DNA from: Cynocephalus volans | Taxonomy: Eukaryota; Chordata; Mammalia; Dermoptera; Cynocephalidae | Length of the DNA: 64,000 nucleotides | Reading direction: 5' to 3' | NCBI RefSeq assembly: GCF_027409185.1 | Contig: NC_084470.1 | Span: forward strand, 38,181,001 to 38,245,000 | In this document: positions 13,472 through 25,623 of the stretch, piece by piece | Position numbering within the stretch: the stretch's first letter is position 1 | How the letters are laid out: the number at the start of each line of letters is the position of its first letter | Translations under genes and position numbers: made by a program | The notes under the pieces: model-generated | Databases searched by the model: none | Told to the model about the DNA's origin: nothing | Seen by the model: only the letters and a program-made list of their open reading frames with translations

Positions 13472-14065
<594 letters not shown>

Positions 14066-14179
14066 CTAGTCGTAAGATCTAGGGGCTTTGGCCCAGAGGG
14101 GCGGGGCGCTGGGTCGTCAGGCCCGAAGAGCTCGGGGAGGAGGACGGCTTGGCAAAGAAGGACGGGGTGAGTTGGTACT

Positions 14180-14221
14180 GGCCTGAGCCTCGCAGAAACC
14201 GGCCTGAGCCTCGCAGAAACC
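14180..14221 (+). repeat. 21-bp perfect tandem duplication
   Basis: The 21-mer beginning GGCCTGAGCCTCG occurs at 14180-14200 and again, without mismatch, at 14201-14221. Confidence 0.95.
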
Positions 14222-15206
14222 CGGATTCCTCCGCGCCCCAGGGCCAGCCTCGGTCGATCCCGCCGTGAAGATGGAGAAACCGTGTATACCTCCGTCTCTT
14301 CCCCAGAAATAAAAGTTTTACAGCCTTTTCTTCGCAGATAATCAGGCAGTCCTAGATAGATGTAGACGAAAGACCCCAGAAGAAAGGAGCAACAAATGTT
14401 CATAAACAAAAGCGGGGCTCTAAACTCTGCTGGGTTTCTGATACATGAATTATTTTGAGAATGAGGTGAATGATCGAAAATCTCTTGCTTAAGTCAGCTT
14501 AAAAATAGCGTGATTCCTCTGTAAAGAAGTGTTTTTTAAACCGTAGGTTGCAACGTAAGGGTTGTGGACTCAGTTTACGTGTGATGACCAGCATAAAACA
14601 AACAATCGAATAGAATGGGAAAGGGGCAGAAGGGAAGAAAATAAACATAAGCTTCCCACATAGTAATGATATTATTTTGTGACTCTTGTTTTGCAGGTAG
14701 ATCATATGATGAGGGTCCTTTGTTGCTCTTAGAAGATGCATCCCTAACCTCTTTAATCTAGCCTCTGCCTCACCATGTCCTTGAAAGTGTATTTTACCAA
14801 TGGCTTTTCTTTGCAGAAATTCCTTTCCAGACTTCAACAAATATTTTTCTTGACGTTATGTTTTTAAGATAAGTTATTTGTCTAAGTAACCTTTTTGAAT
14901 GTTCTTGATGCTTCATCTTGTGTTTGCTTTTAAGATTTGAAATTTTCTTCCAGTATCTCTGAGAAAGATCCTGAGATATACCATCCACTTCAATTACCAT
15001 TCATCTGCCAGATATACATGTTTTTAATAAATAGATGGGTTTTTGGACCAGCTTTCAAGAATAATGTTCGATAAATCGTATGTTGTTAGCTTCTATAACT
15101 AAAGTTTTCAGGGGTTTAATGCAATAGTAATTTCTTTCTGGATCACATAACTGTCTAGTAATGCAAGTGTCATTAGTCAGTGGGCCCAAGGCTCCTTCCA
15201 TCTCTT

Positions 15207-15432
15207 AGAACAGGGGTCAACTAATGTCTTCTGGAAAGGGCCAGATTGTAAATGTTTTAGGCTTTCTGGGCCAAAGGGTCTGTCTCAGCTATTTAACTCT
15301 GCTTCTGCAGTTGTAGCTCTGTAGACTACGTACTTTACAATGAAAGGGCATGGCTATGTTCTAGTAACATTTTGTTTATGAAAACAAGCAACCTGCTGGA
15401 TTTGGCCTACAGGCTATAATTTACTAAGTCCT
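15207..15432 (+). mobile_element. hAT-Charlie type element, degraded
   Basis: The sequence caggggtcaactaatgtctt ctggaaagggccagattgta...ggatttggcctacaggctataatttactaagtcctg follows a common ~220-bp hAT MITE family seen three times in this window (also at 22500 and 31598). I am not certain of the family name. Confidence 0.7.
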
Positions 15433-16463
15433 GCCATAGAGCCTCAGAGACTTCTAAATTTAATGGTTGGGCAAAAATAAGGAACACCTACTTCTTAACC
15501 ACATGAGCCCAGAAATGAAAATATAGCATTTTCTCTACCAGATTATTGGCAAGAAAGAGGCACCATCTAGATAAAACGAGGGAGACTGGGGAAACATAGT
15601 CCCTAGCAGGACAGGCACTTCCCACAGTTACGTGATGGAAGGGGGTGAGGTACAGGGCTAGATGTCTCTACCACAAACTATATTCCCCTTAATTTAGATT
15701 TCTTTTTTCCATTGGTACATTTATTTATCTTTTAAATAATTACATGTGAACATTATATATTATGTAATATTTATTATTTTGTAAAAAAGCAACAAAACAC
15801 TTTTTTTTTCAAATAAAATCTCAGGAAGAATCTGTCTATATAAAACACCAATGTGGAAATGCTCTGGAATTGAAGCAGGGGTGGGAGGGGAAGGGCACAA
15901 TACCAACAGCTCAGCCTCCCCTTGACAAATATAATGGTCACAGGGTACCTTTATGGAAAAACATGCAACCAAATACTGTGATAATAATTTACAGTCGATA
16001 AAAGCATAGACATCACCATTTTGTTTTTTAAAATCACTTGAAATTTAAGTCTTTCCAAATAACTTTCTACCAACACTTCTATTGAAGTGCTTGAGTAACT
16101 GCAATCTCCTTTGGATACCACCGTTTATGAAGTTATTAAGGGAATTCATTATAATAAGAGATGTTGTTGTACTCTTTTCCCTTTCTGCTTCTTCCCCTTA
16201 GGTCAAGTTGAAGATATTTTGATTCTTCAGTTTCCTTTAGAAAAGTGGAAGATATTAAGCTACCCTTAATCTCTTTATACCCATCGTTTCTTCATAGTAC
16301 TAAAAGATGGTCTAGTATTAAATCAACTTTGAACTTCCTGTTCTTTTATTTTTTTCCCCCCAAATAATGATTTCACCCCCACCCCCACCCCTAAGATTCC
16401 ATCTTTATTAAGAACGCCATCTTTAGAGTTGACACATGGTGGCGCTATTCTTAAATGGAATAC

Positions 16464-16490
16464 AAAAAAAAAAAAAAAAAAAAAAAAAAA
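16464..16490 (+). repeat. A27 homopolymer
   Basis: An uninterrupted run of 27 A. It could be the tail of a retroposon inserted in plus orientation, but no body or target duplication was recognised upstream. Confidence 0.9.
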
Positions 16491-16984
16491 TAACCCACTA
16501 AATTTTCCCCAGAATTTGTTTTGTCATAGAAAAAGAAAATGTTGATCTCAATAAAGACCAACAGCATGGAGGAGGTTTGAAACCTCTTAGGAATTGGTGT
16601 GATGATTCACTCTTGTGGGATTGCATTAAGTGATTAACCAACAACTATTTATTGAGTTCCTGTTATGTGCAAAGCAGTCTGAGATGACACAAAAGATTTT
16701 TAATTTAGTAGAGAAGACAAAAATAATGAAGACTTATACACAGATAGCCCTTTAGTTGACAAAACAAATGAGTTATTGTTAAGAGAAAAACGAAAGTCAT
16801 TTGGTAAGAAATGCCCAAAGTGTATGTACTACACTAGCCAATGTAAGGATATGTGTTCATTCATTCCATAGTTCACTCATTTATCAAATATTTAAGTGAC
16901 TAATAAATGCCAAGCACTGTGCTAGACACTGGGAATCATAAAGGAGGCAAGCATGGTCCCCACTTTCATGGATGTCATAATGAG

Positions 16985-17135
16985 TTTGAGCATTGGTTAG
17001 ACCAGTAACAGCATTACCAGGAAACTTGTCAGAAAGACAAATTCTCAAACCCCGTCTTTAAATGTGGGGCCCAGCAATCTGTGTAGTAACAAGCCCTTCA
17101 GGTGATTTTGATGCACAGTGAAGTTTGAGAACTAT
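16985..17135 (+). mobile_element. MER20-like hAT fragment
   Basis: Matches the general pattern: gcattaccaggaaacttgtcagaaagacaa, atgtggggcccagcaatctg, caggtgattttgatgcacag, and tgaagtttgagaac near the right end. Ancient and mutated. Confidence 0.65.
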
Positions 17136-17394
17136 TAGTTTCGGGGGAGGAAAATTTCATTGTGGGCTGTAATTTCATGGAGGAGGAAGAATTTGAACAG
17201 AACCCTTGAGAGGTTAAGGAGGTGAGGAAGGGGAGGACTTTGTAGCTGTGAGAGATACCCCCCCCCACAACCCCCAGCTTAACCAGGGACAATATCCTAG
17301 CACTGTTTTCTTCTCAACATTTCCTTCATTCTCCTCCTTGCTATTACTTTAGTTCCTGAGCCTCATGTTTCATCAGTCTTAACTCTCTTCCCTT

Positions 17395-18175
17395 TGTCCA
17401 TTCCCACATCCTTCCAATCCACCCTATACACTGCTGCAATAGTGGTCTTTCTAAAGCATACATCTGATCACGTTATTCTGGTAAAAAGTATTCTACGGCT
17501 CCCCCTGCTCACATTCTAAAGTCAAATTGTGTCAGGATCCAGGCAGGTAACTTAAATGTGTGAAGTGGCTTTGTTCAAAATGAGTAGTGTAGACTGACGA
17601 AGGGCATGAGAGTTTACCATGTCGTTTCTAGAGGATTTAGAGTCAGTAAAAAAAAATGTTGCACTCCAAATTAGACCACGGCTGCCAGCATATGATTTCT
17701 GATATGCAGATCAAATCCAAAGTCCTCAGTATGACACGCAAGGCTTTTTTGATCCAGCCCCTGCCTCACTCTTATGCTTCTATTATTGCTTTGTCCTACT
17801 CCTCAAATTTGATATTTACCTTATTGAACTACTTGGCAGTCTGTGGGAAATACCTTGACACTTCATGCCTCCCGGCATTTGTTCTCCTCCTGCCAGGATG
17901 CCCTTCCCTACCCAATCTAGACAAATATTCACTCATTTCCAAGATTCAGTTCAAGAATCACTTCTTTGAAGCCTTTCCTGATTTTAGAAGGTAGCACTGA
18001 CCTCATTATGCCCTTTGTGTTACAATAATATTTTATTATTCCAGCACCTGTTTCAGTAGTTTGCATATTTATTTCCATGACTGTCTCCCTCTACTAGACT
18101 ATGAATTTCTTGAAAGCAAGAACGATACCCCTATTCACTTTTGTATTTCAGCCTCTAGCACAAAGTAGGAAGAAA
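17395..18175 (+). mobile_element. L2 LINE fragments
   Basis: Typical L2 3' sequence: cactgctgcaatagtggtct, tctgatcacgttattctggt, then ccttccctacccaatctaga and tcacttctttgaagcctttcctgat, and at the end gcctctagcacaaagtagga. It is interrupted between about 17535 and 17690 by sequence I cannot place. Open frames here are fortuitous. Confidence 0.65.
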
Positions 18176-19657
18176 TCATATGTTGGAAATACAAGCAAGG
18201 GTACAGAGACGAGAAAAGTTAGGGTCAATCAAGAGACAGTGAAAAGATGGTTTGCTGAAAGCTCGTTTAATAGAGAATGGGAACTAAATCTAGAAGGATA
18301 GTTTTGAATTAGATTTACAAAGAATTAAGGTAAACCTAAGAAGTCTTACCAGCTTATGATAAGTGGAACCCATCTGAAGATTTTGGTGAAATATGGTGTT
18401 AAATCATATACAGCTATTAGAACATCATAAATTCCCTAGCCCTCTCCAGACCAAAGAAAAGGTGATCAGAGGTAGAAAGAAAAGTGGTCTTTTTACTTTT
18501 CTGCAAGACTTTCACTGTCACTTCTTGCCCAAGATGATTTTGATATTACAAAAGAAAAACAAAATAGTAATTAAAACTGTATGTTTCATATGAGATTAGC
18601 TTCAAAGAAAATACCATGGGTCTTCTCACACAATTATTTTAAAGTATGAAAAGAAAGTTTGGGTACTTCTCACTCATCAAGTTTTAATTTATAACTACAT
18701 GTGTTTGTTTTAATTCTTCTTAAAGTAACTCTATTAATAGTCATTGAATGAGGGTCATACCAAGAAGTGACTTGATAGGCCTGCCATCAAAGATAACTCA
18801 AGGATAAACGGGGTTTCCCTGAACTGTTTTAGACAAAGTAGACTTTCACACTTATTTAAATCTAGGACTAACAAGGAAGAGCTAAGCTTGACCCAAATTT
18901 TTCTCTAGAGGTGGGAAAGAAGGCAGAGCACTCTACTTGGAAACAGTGACTTCAAGAGGCATTGCCCAGAAAGAAACAAAATATGAACAGAAGGTTCAGA
19001 TACAGATTTCATGGTCAACCCTTTATCCAAAGAAGAAAAAGAATGAAACTCACACCTGGGACAGCATGTGAACAACAGATGGTCAATAAATACCACCTTA
19101 TGACTTTCTGATATTTTCATGTTATTTTCCCCTTATAGATTCACAGCCAACTCCGAACAAATTAATGAAATGTCTCCATTCTTGTTAGACATGGGGTGTG
19201 ATATTTTGAGCACTGCCCCAAATCCAGCCAACGTTAAAAAAAAAAACTTTGTTACTATTATAAAATTATTTATTGTAGAAAAAGTAGTAAATAAGGTTAA
19301 GCAAAAACATGGAGTGAAACATCACAATCATTGAACATCCTTGCAGACCTTTAAAAAAATTTCTTGAAAAACTGGATATATACTGTTTTGTAACATATCT
19401 CCTAACAAATTGTCTCAACATCTTTGCACATTAATAGATATTCACCTATAGATTTAAATGGCTGCACAGCCTCTGGACCTACCACAAAATACACAAATTT
19501 CCCGTTGTTGGGCATTTTCGTTAGCTCTACTTAGTATTATAAATAATCTTAGAAGGTACAGTAAAAACTTTGAGATTACAGTAATTTCCTTAATTTTTTC
19601 CTAGCATTCTAGTACAATATGGTGTCCTTTGTCCACAACATGGGCACTATCATTGCC

Positions 19658-19685
19658 AAAAAAAAAAAAAAAAAAATTTTTTTTT
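19658..19685 (+). repeat. A19-T9 homopolymer junction
   Basis: Nineteen A followed directly by nine T form a self-complementary stretch at the edge of the OXSM CpG block. Confidence 0.9.
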
Positions 19686-19689
19686 GATG

Positions 19690-20250
19690 GACGAAGATGC
19701 TCTCCCATCGCGTTAATTCGCAGGCCCTTGTCTATCTGCGACGAATCACCAAGATTCCGAGAGTTGTGTCCCTGCGAAGGAAATTAAAGCCCCGGACGCT
19801 GCCGAAGGTCTAACCTCTGCCAAGGTGACGCGGCGCAAGAAGAACCGGCTGAAACCGGCTCGGACGCGACGAGTGCGTACGTGCGTGTGCGAGTGCGTAC
19901 GTGCGTGTGCGTGTGCGCGTACGCGCTCGCGTCATCGCACGGAACGCTGGATGCGTAGCTGGTGCGAGTCGTCTTCCAGGTATCGGCTGCTCCGTAACTT
20001 ACTCTTTCTGCCCCTCCGTGGCCAAATCATGTCGGGGTTCGGTTTCGAGAGGGGAGTCCGAGGACCTAATTTCTTTTTCTCTCGGCATGCTTTCTCCGAG
20101 TGTGTGTGTGGTGGCGCTTGAGAGGCGATGCCGGGAATGGCCACACACCTTTACTCCCCCACGGTGGCCTTGTCCCTCTGGAGTGAGCAACTAGTCGTAA
20201 CCTCTTCTTCCACCGATGACTCGATTGGAGAAGATTAGAGGGATGGAGAA
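19690..20250 (+). promoter_or_regulatory. OXSM: CpG-rich block, probable OXSM promoter and noncoding exon 1
   Basis: A second CpG-dense block starts right after an A19/T9 homopolymer pair and lies 600-1100 bp upstream of the OXSM start codon, in the same orientation. Candidate 5' UTR donors include AAG|GTGACG near 19824 and CAG|GTATCG near 19980. A good acceptor (tggtctcttacag) ends at 20807, just before the first coding exon, so a noncoding exon spliced to the ATG exon is plausible. The exact start site and donor cannot be fixed by eye. Open frames in this block are composition artefacts. Confidence 0.7.
19871..19926 (+). repeat. CG-rich alternating purine-pyrimidine tandem repeat
   Basis: A perfect 20-bp unit (gagtgcgtacgtgcgtgtgc) occurs twice head to tail at 19871-19890 and 19891-19910. 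It is followed by further GTGTGCGCG sequence and a perfect 12-bp palindrome, gcgcgtacgcgc, at 19915-19926. Almost the whole stretch alternates purine and pyrimidine, the composition that favours Z-DNA. Confidence 0.9.
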
Positions 20251-20794
20251 ACCCACTGCCTACCCGCAGTAGCAAGCTTAGTCACAGAGTCGATTCTCAG
20301 CCATGTCTCTGAACGCTCAGTCTAGGGCTCTTGGTCCTGAGTGGCCTTTTGAAAAGGCTGATTATCCCTAGGTATTGAAAATGAGTAAGCCCACGTACCC
20401 TACCTCAAAGATTAGGCCCTGGAATGTGTTTTCTGTGCCACTGACATCAGAATTCCTGTTTAGAATAAGTCTTCAGCTATCTTGAAAAAGGGTGTATCCT
20501 GCAGCCCCGAATCAGGTTAGGGGTGCCTTTATATTTTTCATTGTATAATTCTACCTTGGTGAATCATATGAATCATCAGCTCACCTCTTTGTCTTCGAAT
20601 GTCTGAGGGTACTTAAAGTCTAAGAAAGGAGTGAAGTCCAAAAAGATGGTTTGATGATAAAGTGTAAATTAAAATGTCACATTATTTTCCCTGTGCTCAT
20701 TAACAGCTCACATCAAGCACCCAAAAGAACACCTTGGACGTTGTTTCTTAGGTGCTTACGCTGTTTGCACAGGGAATATCTCCTGGGTGTGTTG

Positions 20795-20807
20795 TGGTCT
20801 CTTACAG
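20795..20807 (+). other. OXSM: Candidate 3' splice site of OXSM 5' UTR intron
   Basis: The sequence tggtctcttacag ends in AG at 20807, 32 nt before the ATG. It has a short pyrimidine tract and would join a noncoding first exon in the CpG block to the start-codon exon. An alternative AG lies at about 20772. Confidence 0.5.
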
Positions 20808-20839
20808 GAAATGTGTTTCTGATCATCTGAATCTCAACC

Positions 20840-21822
20840 ATGTTGTCAAACTGCTTGCAAAATTTTCTAAAAATTACAAGCACTCATCTTCTATATTCAA
20901 GACTATGCCAACGGTTAACAGAAAGTAAAAGGAGGTTTTTGGGATCTGTGCCGACATCCAGATTGCATAGACGAGTTGTCATTACAGGCATTGGCTTAGT
21001 GACTCCTCTTGGTGTTGGAACTCAACTGGTATGGGATCGTCTTATCCAAGGAGAGAGTGGAATTGTTTCACTGGTTGGTGAAGAGTATAAGAGTATCCCT
21101 TGCAGTGTTGCTGCTTTTGTGCCAAGAGGTTGTGATGAAGGTCAGTTCAGTGAACAAAACTTTGTGTCCAAATCAGATATCAAGTCAATGTCTTCTCCCA
21201 CCATCATGGCCATTGGGGCTTCAGAGTTAGCCATGAAAGATTCGGGCTGGCATCCTCAGTCAGAAGCTGATCAAGTGGCTACTGGTGTTGCAATTGGCAT
21301 GGGAATGATTCCTCTTGAAGTTGTTTCTGAAACCGCTTTGATGTTTCAGACAAAAGGTTACAATAAAGTCAGCCCATTCTTTGTTCCTAAGATTCTGGTC
21401 AATATGGCAGCAGGTCAGATCAGCATTCGATATAAACTCAAGGGCCCCAATCATGCAGTATCCACAGCCTGTACCACAGGAGCTCATGCTGTGGGAGACT
21501 CTTTTAGATTTATAGCCCATGGTGATGCTGATGTAATGGTGGCTGGAGGTACAGATTCTTGCATTAGTCCTTTATCTCTTGCTGGGTTTTCCAGAGCCCG
21601 GGCTCTGAGCACAAACTCAGATCCCAAGTTGGCATGTCGACCATTTCATCCGAAGAGAGATGGTTTTGTAATGGGAGAAGGTGCAGCAGTGCTGGTGCTG
21701 GAAGAACTTGAACATGCTGTTCAAAGAGGAGCCCGGATCTATGCAGAAGTTTTGGGCTATGGACTGTCAGGTGATGCTGGTCACATAACTGCCCCTGATG
21801 CTGAAGGAGAAGGTGCATTAAG
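20840..21822 (+). CDS. OXSM: OXSM, mitochondrial beta-ketoacyl-ACP synthase, first coding exon
   Basis: This exon encodes residues 1-327 plus two bases of codon 328. The first ~43 residues are rich in Arg, Lys, Ser and Leu with almost no acidic residues, fitting a mitochondrial targeting peptide. The KAS fold begins at [17 protein letters not shown]. The nucleophile is Cys211 in [13 protein letters not shown], and the [10 protein letters not shown] and [16 protein letters not shown] motifs are intact. OXSM performs the decarboxylative condensation of malonyl-ACP with acyl-ACP in mitochondrial type II fatty acid synthesis, the route to octanoyl-ACP for lipoate. The exon ends GCA TTA AG|GTAATT, a normal donor. 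Read-through adds only one residue before a stop, so the exon end is clear. The start codon has A at -3. The N-terminus is two residues longer than the human protein as I recall it. Confidence 0.97.
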
Positions 21823-22214
21823 GTAATTAAAGACTGGTTGTTTTTTTCAAAATATTTCTTCAAATAAGACACTTTATTGGAGTCCCGAATTAGAGAAAAT
21901 TGTAGTATCTGGTCTTGGAGTACAGTATCTCTATTGTTTTTCTGTTTTATACTGAACAAATTGTTTTTGAATTCTTTGCTTTAAACAATTGAGATATTTG
22001 AAAATGTTTGAATGTCCTTACAGAAATTGGATTTTAGTTAAGACCAGTAAAGTTGTGAGGAAGACCGTGTGTGTCTTTGCCAACTTTTCATGCCTACATT
22101 TGTGTTTAATAACCATTAATGTGCTCCCTCCCACAATCCCCCTCTTCAGCCCTTTATCAGACTTGGAGAGTAAAGTCAACCCTTCTAATGTGTCTGGTCT
22201 TGCTCTATTTCAAC

Positions 22215-22385
22215 AGGGTTCTGTTCTTTTCAAATCAGTGCCCCTCAACCTCTAATCATCCAGGGATCTTATTAAAATGCTGATTCTGACTCTGTAGGTC
22301 TAAGGTGACCCTTGAGATCTGCATGTCTGACATGCTCCTGGGCAGTGGTAATGCTGCAGGTCTAAGGAACACACTGAAAAGTTAA
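22215..22385 (+). mobile_element. MER20-like hAT fragment in OXSM intron
   Basis: The pattern gtgcccctcaacctctaatcatccagggatcttattaaaatgctgattctgactctgtaggtct...gggcagtggtaatgctgcaggtct fits MER20/MER5B-type elements. Confidence 0.65.
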
Positions 22386-22499
22386 CTGTTATTGTAGAAG
22401 AGATAAACAGTTAAGTTAAAGAAAAAAAAATACCTGATAACATGTTAATGTGTTAGCTAATCAGTTAGCTTTCTTAGTTGATATTGTGTTTTAGTCAAT

Positions 22500-22692
22500 T
22501 AGCCACAAATTAGCAAACCTTTTCTGTAAAGGGAGGAATGGTAAATATTTTTGGCTTTGTGGACTATAGCGTCTCTATTGCAACTACTCAGCTCTGCCAT
22601 TGCAGTGTGAAAGCAGCCTTAGATAACACATAAATGAATGGGTGTGGATGTGTTCCAATCAAACTTCGTACAAAAGCAGACATAGTTTATTG
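22500..22692 (+). mobile_element. hAT-Charlie type element in OXSM intron
   Basis: The sequence agcaaaccttttctgtaaag...ttggctttgtggactatagc...gtgttccaatcaaacttcgtacaaaagcag. Same family as the elements at 15207 and 31598. Confidence 0.72.
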
Positions 22693-23527
22693 ACCCATAA
22701 GTTATACTTTTTAGTTTTACTGAGTAAGTGCTGGTGCTAAAAATGTCAAGCATAGTGACCAGCTGGATGAAGAAATAGTTGTGTTCAGGGGAAACCTTTC
22801 AGCACACTTCAAATTATGCTCTGAGCTGCTTATTAAGAAATACATGCAATCCAGAGATCAGCAACTAAAAAAGAAAGTGTTGATATTCAAAAGGTTTTCA
22901 AAGGTTCTTTCAGATAAATTATTTATTTTTAGGTTTTTTTTTTTTTTCCTATGGCTGGTTTTGTAGTTCTTTATTTAGAATTCTTATAGCCTCAATAAAG
23001 AGGATTTTGAAAGGTTATTTGAAGTGGTAAAGTAGTAGATTATTGGGAAATATACCAAGTTTTACATTTAAATGTGAAAGGAAAAATTAAAACATAGTTT
23101 TGAATCTTTTCTTCATATTTGAAATCTCTACATTGCTCTCCCCACCCATAAAAAATTCCTAGAAGAAAAATTATTGTAGTCTTGAGTCAACATGGTTTTT
23201 TCCCCAAGAAAAAAATGCCATTTGATTGAAATAAATATAATTATATTTTATTAGAGATTATACAATCCATAGTTTGTGTGTTTAACTCATTGTGATGAAT
23301 CAATCAGTCCAAGGTACTGGATGTGACTCATTCTTCCCATGCAGATGGCATTCTAACTCATATGGCAATCCAAGATGGGGTTCTGTTACTAGAGTAAAGG
23401 GTTCTTTCTTTTCATGTAGTGTACTTGGATACCTACATTTCTTTAACATAAGCCATACAGATAAAGAATCTCTTGTTAAAATTAAACTTAGTCCTGATAA
23501 ATTAAATTTCTTTTCTTATTTTATTAG

Positions 23528-23930
23528 ATGTATGGCTGCTGCTGTAAAAGACGCAGGTGTACAACCTGAAGAGATATCCTATGTCAACGCACATGCTACT
23601 TCCACGCCATTGGGAGATGCTGCTGAAAACAGAGCTATAAAACATCTCTTCAAAGATCATGCATATGCCCTTGCAGTTTCCTCAACTAAGGGAGCCACAG
23701 GACATCTGCTGGGAGCTGCAGGGGCAGTTGAGGCAGCTTTTACCACACTAGCTTGTTATTATCGGAAACTACCACCTACTTTAAACCTGGATTGTACAGA
23801 ATCAGAATTTGATCTCAATTATGTTCCACTAAAAGCACAGGAATGGAAAACTGAGAAAAGATGTATTGGACTCACCAATTCCTTTGGTTTTGGTGGTACT
23901 AATGCAACTCTTTGTATTGCTGGCATGTAG
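23528..23930 (+). CDS. OXSM: OXSM, last coding exon
   Basis: The exon starts with the A that completes Arg328 and encodes residues 329-461, ending with TAG at 23928-23930. It carries the two catalytic histidines of the KAS I/II class, His350 in [11 protein letters not shown] and His387 in [16 protein letters not shown]. The C-terminal signature [13 protein letters not shown] is also present. The joined protein is 461 residues, with an unbroken frame and every catalytic motif, so the gene looks functional. A longer open frame starting at 23292 is upstream intron read-through and should not be used as a start. Confidence 0.97.
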
Positions 23931-23945
23931 GAGAAATCATTTATA

Positions 23946-23951
23946 ATTAAA
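23946..23951 (+). terminator. OXSM: Candidate OXSM poly(A) signal (ATTAAA)
   Basis: ATTAAA occurs 16 nt after the stop codon. Such a short 3' UTR would be unusual, so a downstream site may be the main one. Weak call. Confidence 0.25.
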
Positions 23952-24034
23952 CATTGATTTTTTAAAAAACTTTTATAAGTGAAGGAATAATATATATGCA
24001 TATATTTATATTTTAATGTCCAGATATCCTTTAT

Positions 24035-24284
24035 CTATGTTAGAGTTTCTCAGCCTTACCACTATGGATATTTTGGGTAGGATAGTTCTTTGTTCAGGAA
24101 AGAGAGGCTATCCCCTCTTTGTACCTCTTTGTCTTTGTACAATGTTTAACAGCATCCTGATTTCTTCCTACTAGATTCCAATAGCACTCCCTTCCCCAGT
24201 TATGATGACTAAAAATGTCTCTAGACATTGCCGTATGTTTTCTGGGAGACAAATTAACCCTCACATGAGAACCACCGATCTATG
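24035..24284 (-). mobile_element. MER5A-like hAT element
   Basis: Near full-length in reverse orientation: gagtttctcagccttaccac, gatagttctttgttcagga, aacagcatcctgatttcttc, aaatgtctctagacattgcc, aaccctcacatgagaaccac. The terminal inverted repeat gtttctcagcc / gagaaccac is visible. It lies just downstream of OXSM. Confidence 0.75.
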
Positions 24285-25446
24285 TTTTCCTAATACTCTA
24301 GGTCAAATAACTTTCTATGACATTTCACCTGCTCCCATCTTTTTCACAGACATTTAGTGAGTAGCTGCTGTTTGTTAGGTAGGATTGCTGCATTGTAAAA
24401 CTCAATATAACTGGAAGTTTACATCTTTGATCAGCATCCTTTGAGTATAGTTGTCAGCCAGTAATGAATGATCTATTTACCCCTTACCTATCTAGTCCCC
24501 TTTTCTTCATATTACCCACATTGTAATTCAGTAAATTAATAGAATTTTCCTAACCTCGTAAGCCGTCAGTTCTCTAATAGAAGAAAGTGAAATTGGTCTG
24601 GCATTTCTTATTCTTTTTGTATTTATGCTGGCACCTAGTGATTAATGTAGATAAATATCTTTGGGAAGTGGAACAGAAATTGTTGGTTACCCTGGCCATA
24701 TCCCCTTGACCACCCACATTTTAACTTCATTGTGGCTATGGTAGTTACCCGTGTTCTCCCAATGTCCAACCACAAGTGCTGGTGGTCCTTCTACTTTTCT
24801 GCTTTGGGGCTCTCCCTAAAGCCAGGGGAATCTTATTCATCCCTACCAAGCTAGGAATGTTGGGAGGGGGAGAGGGACAAGTTCCCCAGAGGCAGCACAT
24901 GACCAGTGAGGGATAGCAGTTGGTGGGTACATGCCTCAGCCTCTTTAGAAGAATATCTAACTTTCTACATAGTTCCTCAGAGTGTCCTCAATATGAGACG
25001 GAGCTTCAGTTGCCCATAGCATTAACCAGCTTAACAAAACCCCTTTTACTTGCTTTTTTCCCTTCCCTGTCTGTGGCACTCTCTTTGTCACCTCTCCCCC
25101 AGGGTGATGGAGATGCAAAAAGGATTACTCAAAGCCCATTTCTTCTGAGCAATGAGAAGCCCCGAAGGGGTTAACTTCCACAAACCCTCAAGAGAGAGGC
25201 ATTCCTTGGAAAATTAACAATCAACTGGGGTCTTAGTATTTATTCTCCAGGCCAGAAAATTACAGAAAAGGAACATAGGTGGTTACGAAAGGAACAGTAA
25301 GATAATTGTCATGGCAACAGTCATTAGGTTTAATTGCACCAAGGGCATCTGTCTTTGGAGCCAGCAATTTTGCTGTGTTACAATTCTTATCTACAACAGA
25401 GACTTTAGTCTGGGGAAAGTTTCCTGTCTTTTGCAAGCTTAACATT
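24285..25446. other. Intergenic stretch without recognised elements
   Basis: Downstream flank of OXSM. No open frame, repeat or motif that I can name. It could contain the distal part of an OXSM 3' UTR. Confidence 0.4.
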
Positions 25447-25461
25447 TCTATGTGTAATTTT

Positions 25462-25623
25462 TTTTGTTTTTGTTGACCGGTAAGGGGATCGCAACCCTCA
25501 GCATGGTGTGGTCTGCACCATGCTCAGCCAGTGAGCGCACCAGCCATCCCTATATAGGATCCGAATCCACGGCCTCAGTGCTATCAGCGCCACACTCTCC
25601 TGAGTGAGCCACGGGGCTGGCCC
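25462..25623 (-). mobile_element. CYN-type tRNA-Ile SINE, dimer
   Basis: Two tRNA-like units in tandem are read on the minus strand, each with a B-box-like segment (ttcggatcctatatagggat, then gggttgcgatccccttaccg). A perfect 15-bp target duplication, tctatgtgtaatttt, lies at 25447-25461 and 25624-25638. The T-rich left end is the A-tail of the insertion. Confidence 0.9.

Larger units (their letters stand above)
14301..19689. other. NGLY1-OXSM spacer
   Basis: This spacer between the two divergent genes is AT-rich. Apart from the hAT, MER20, L2 and poly(A) entries listed separately, 14301-15200, 15433-16460 and 18176-19650 show nothing I recognise. No exon of either gene was found. Confidence 0.6.
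21823..23527 (+). other. OXSM: OXSM coding intron
   Basis: This 1.7 kb GT-AG intron is phase 2 and splits an Arg codon (AG|A). It carries a MER20-like hAT fragment (about 22215-22385) and a second hAT-Charlie type fragment (about 22500-22692). The 3' end has the T-rich tract ttcttattttattag. Confidence 0.93.

Noticed and set aside
16441-16490. A27 run as tail of a processed pseudogene
   Set aside because: No recognisable parent sequence and no target duplication found upstream, so kept only as a homopolymer.
19825-20194. Open frames in the OXSM CpG block
   Set aside because: They arise from the GTGCGT repeat and GC-rich sequence and are probably 5' UTR or promoter.
23292-23527. N-terminal extension of the last OXSM exon's open frame
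   Set aside because: It is intron sequence. The acceptor AG at 23526-23527 and the protein match place the exon start at 23528.
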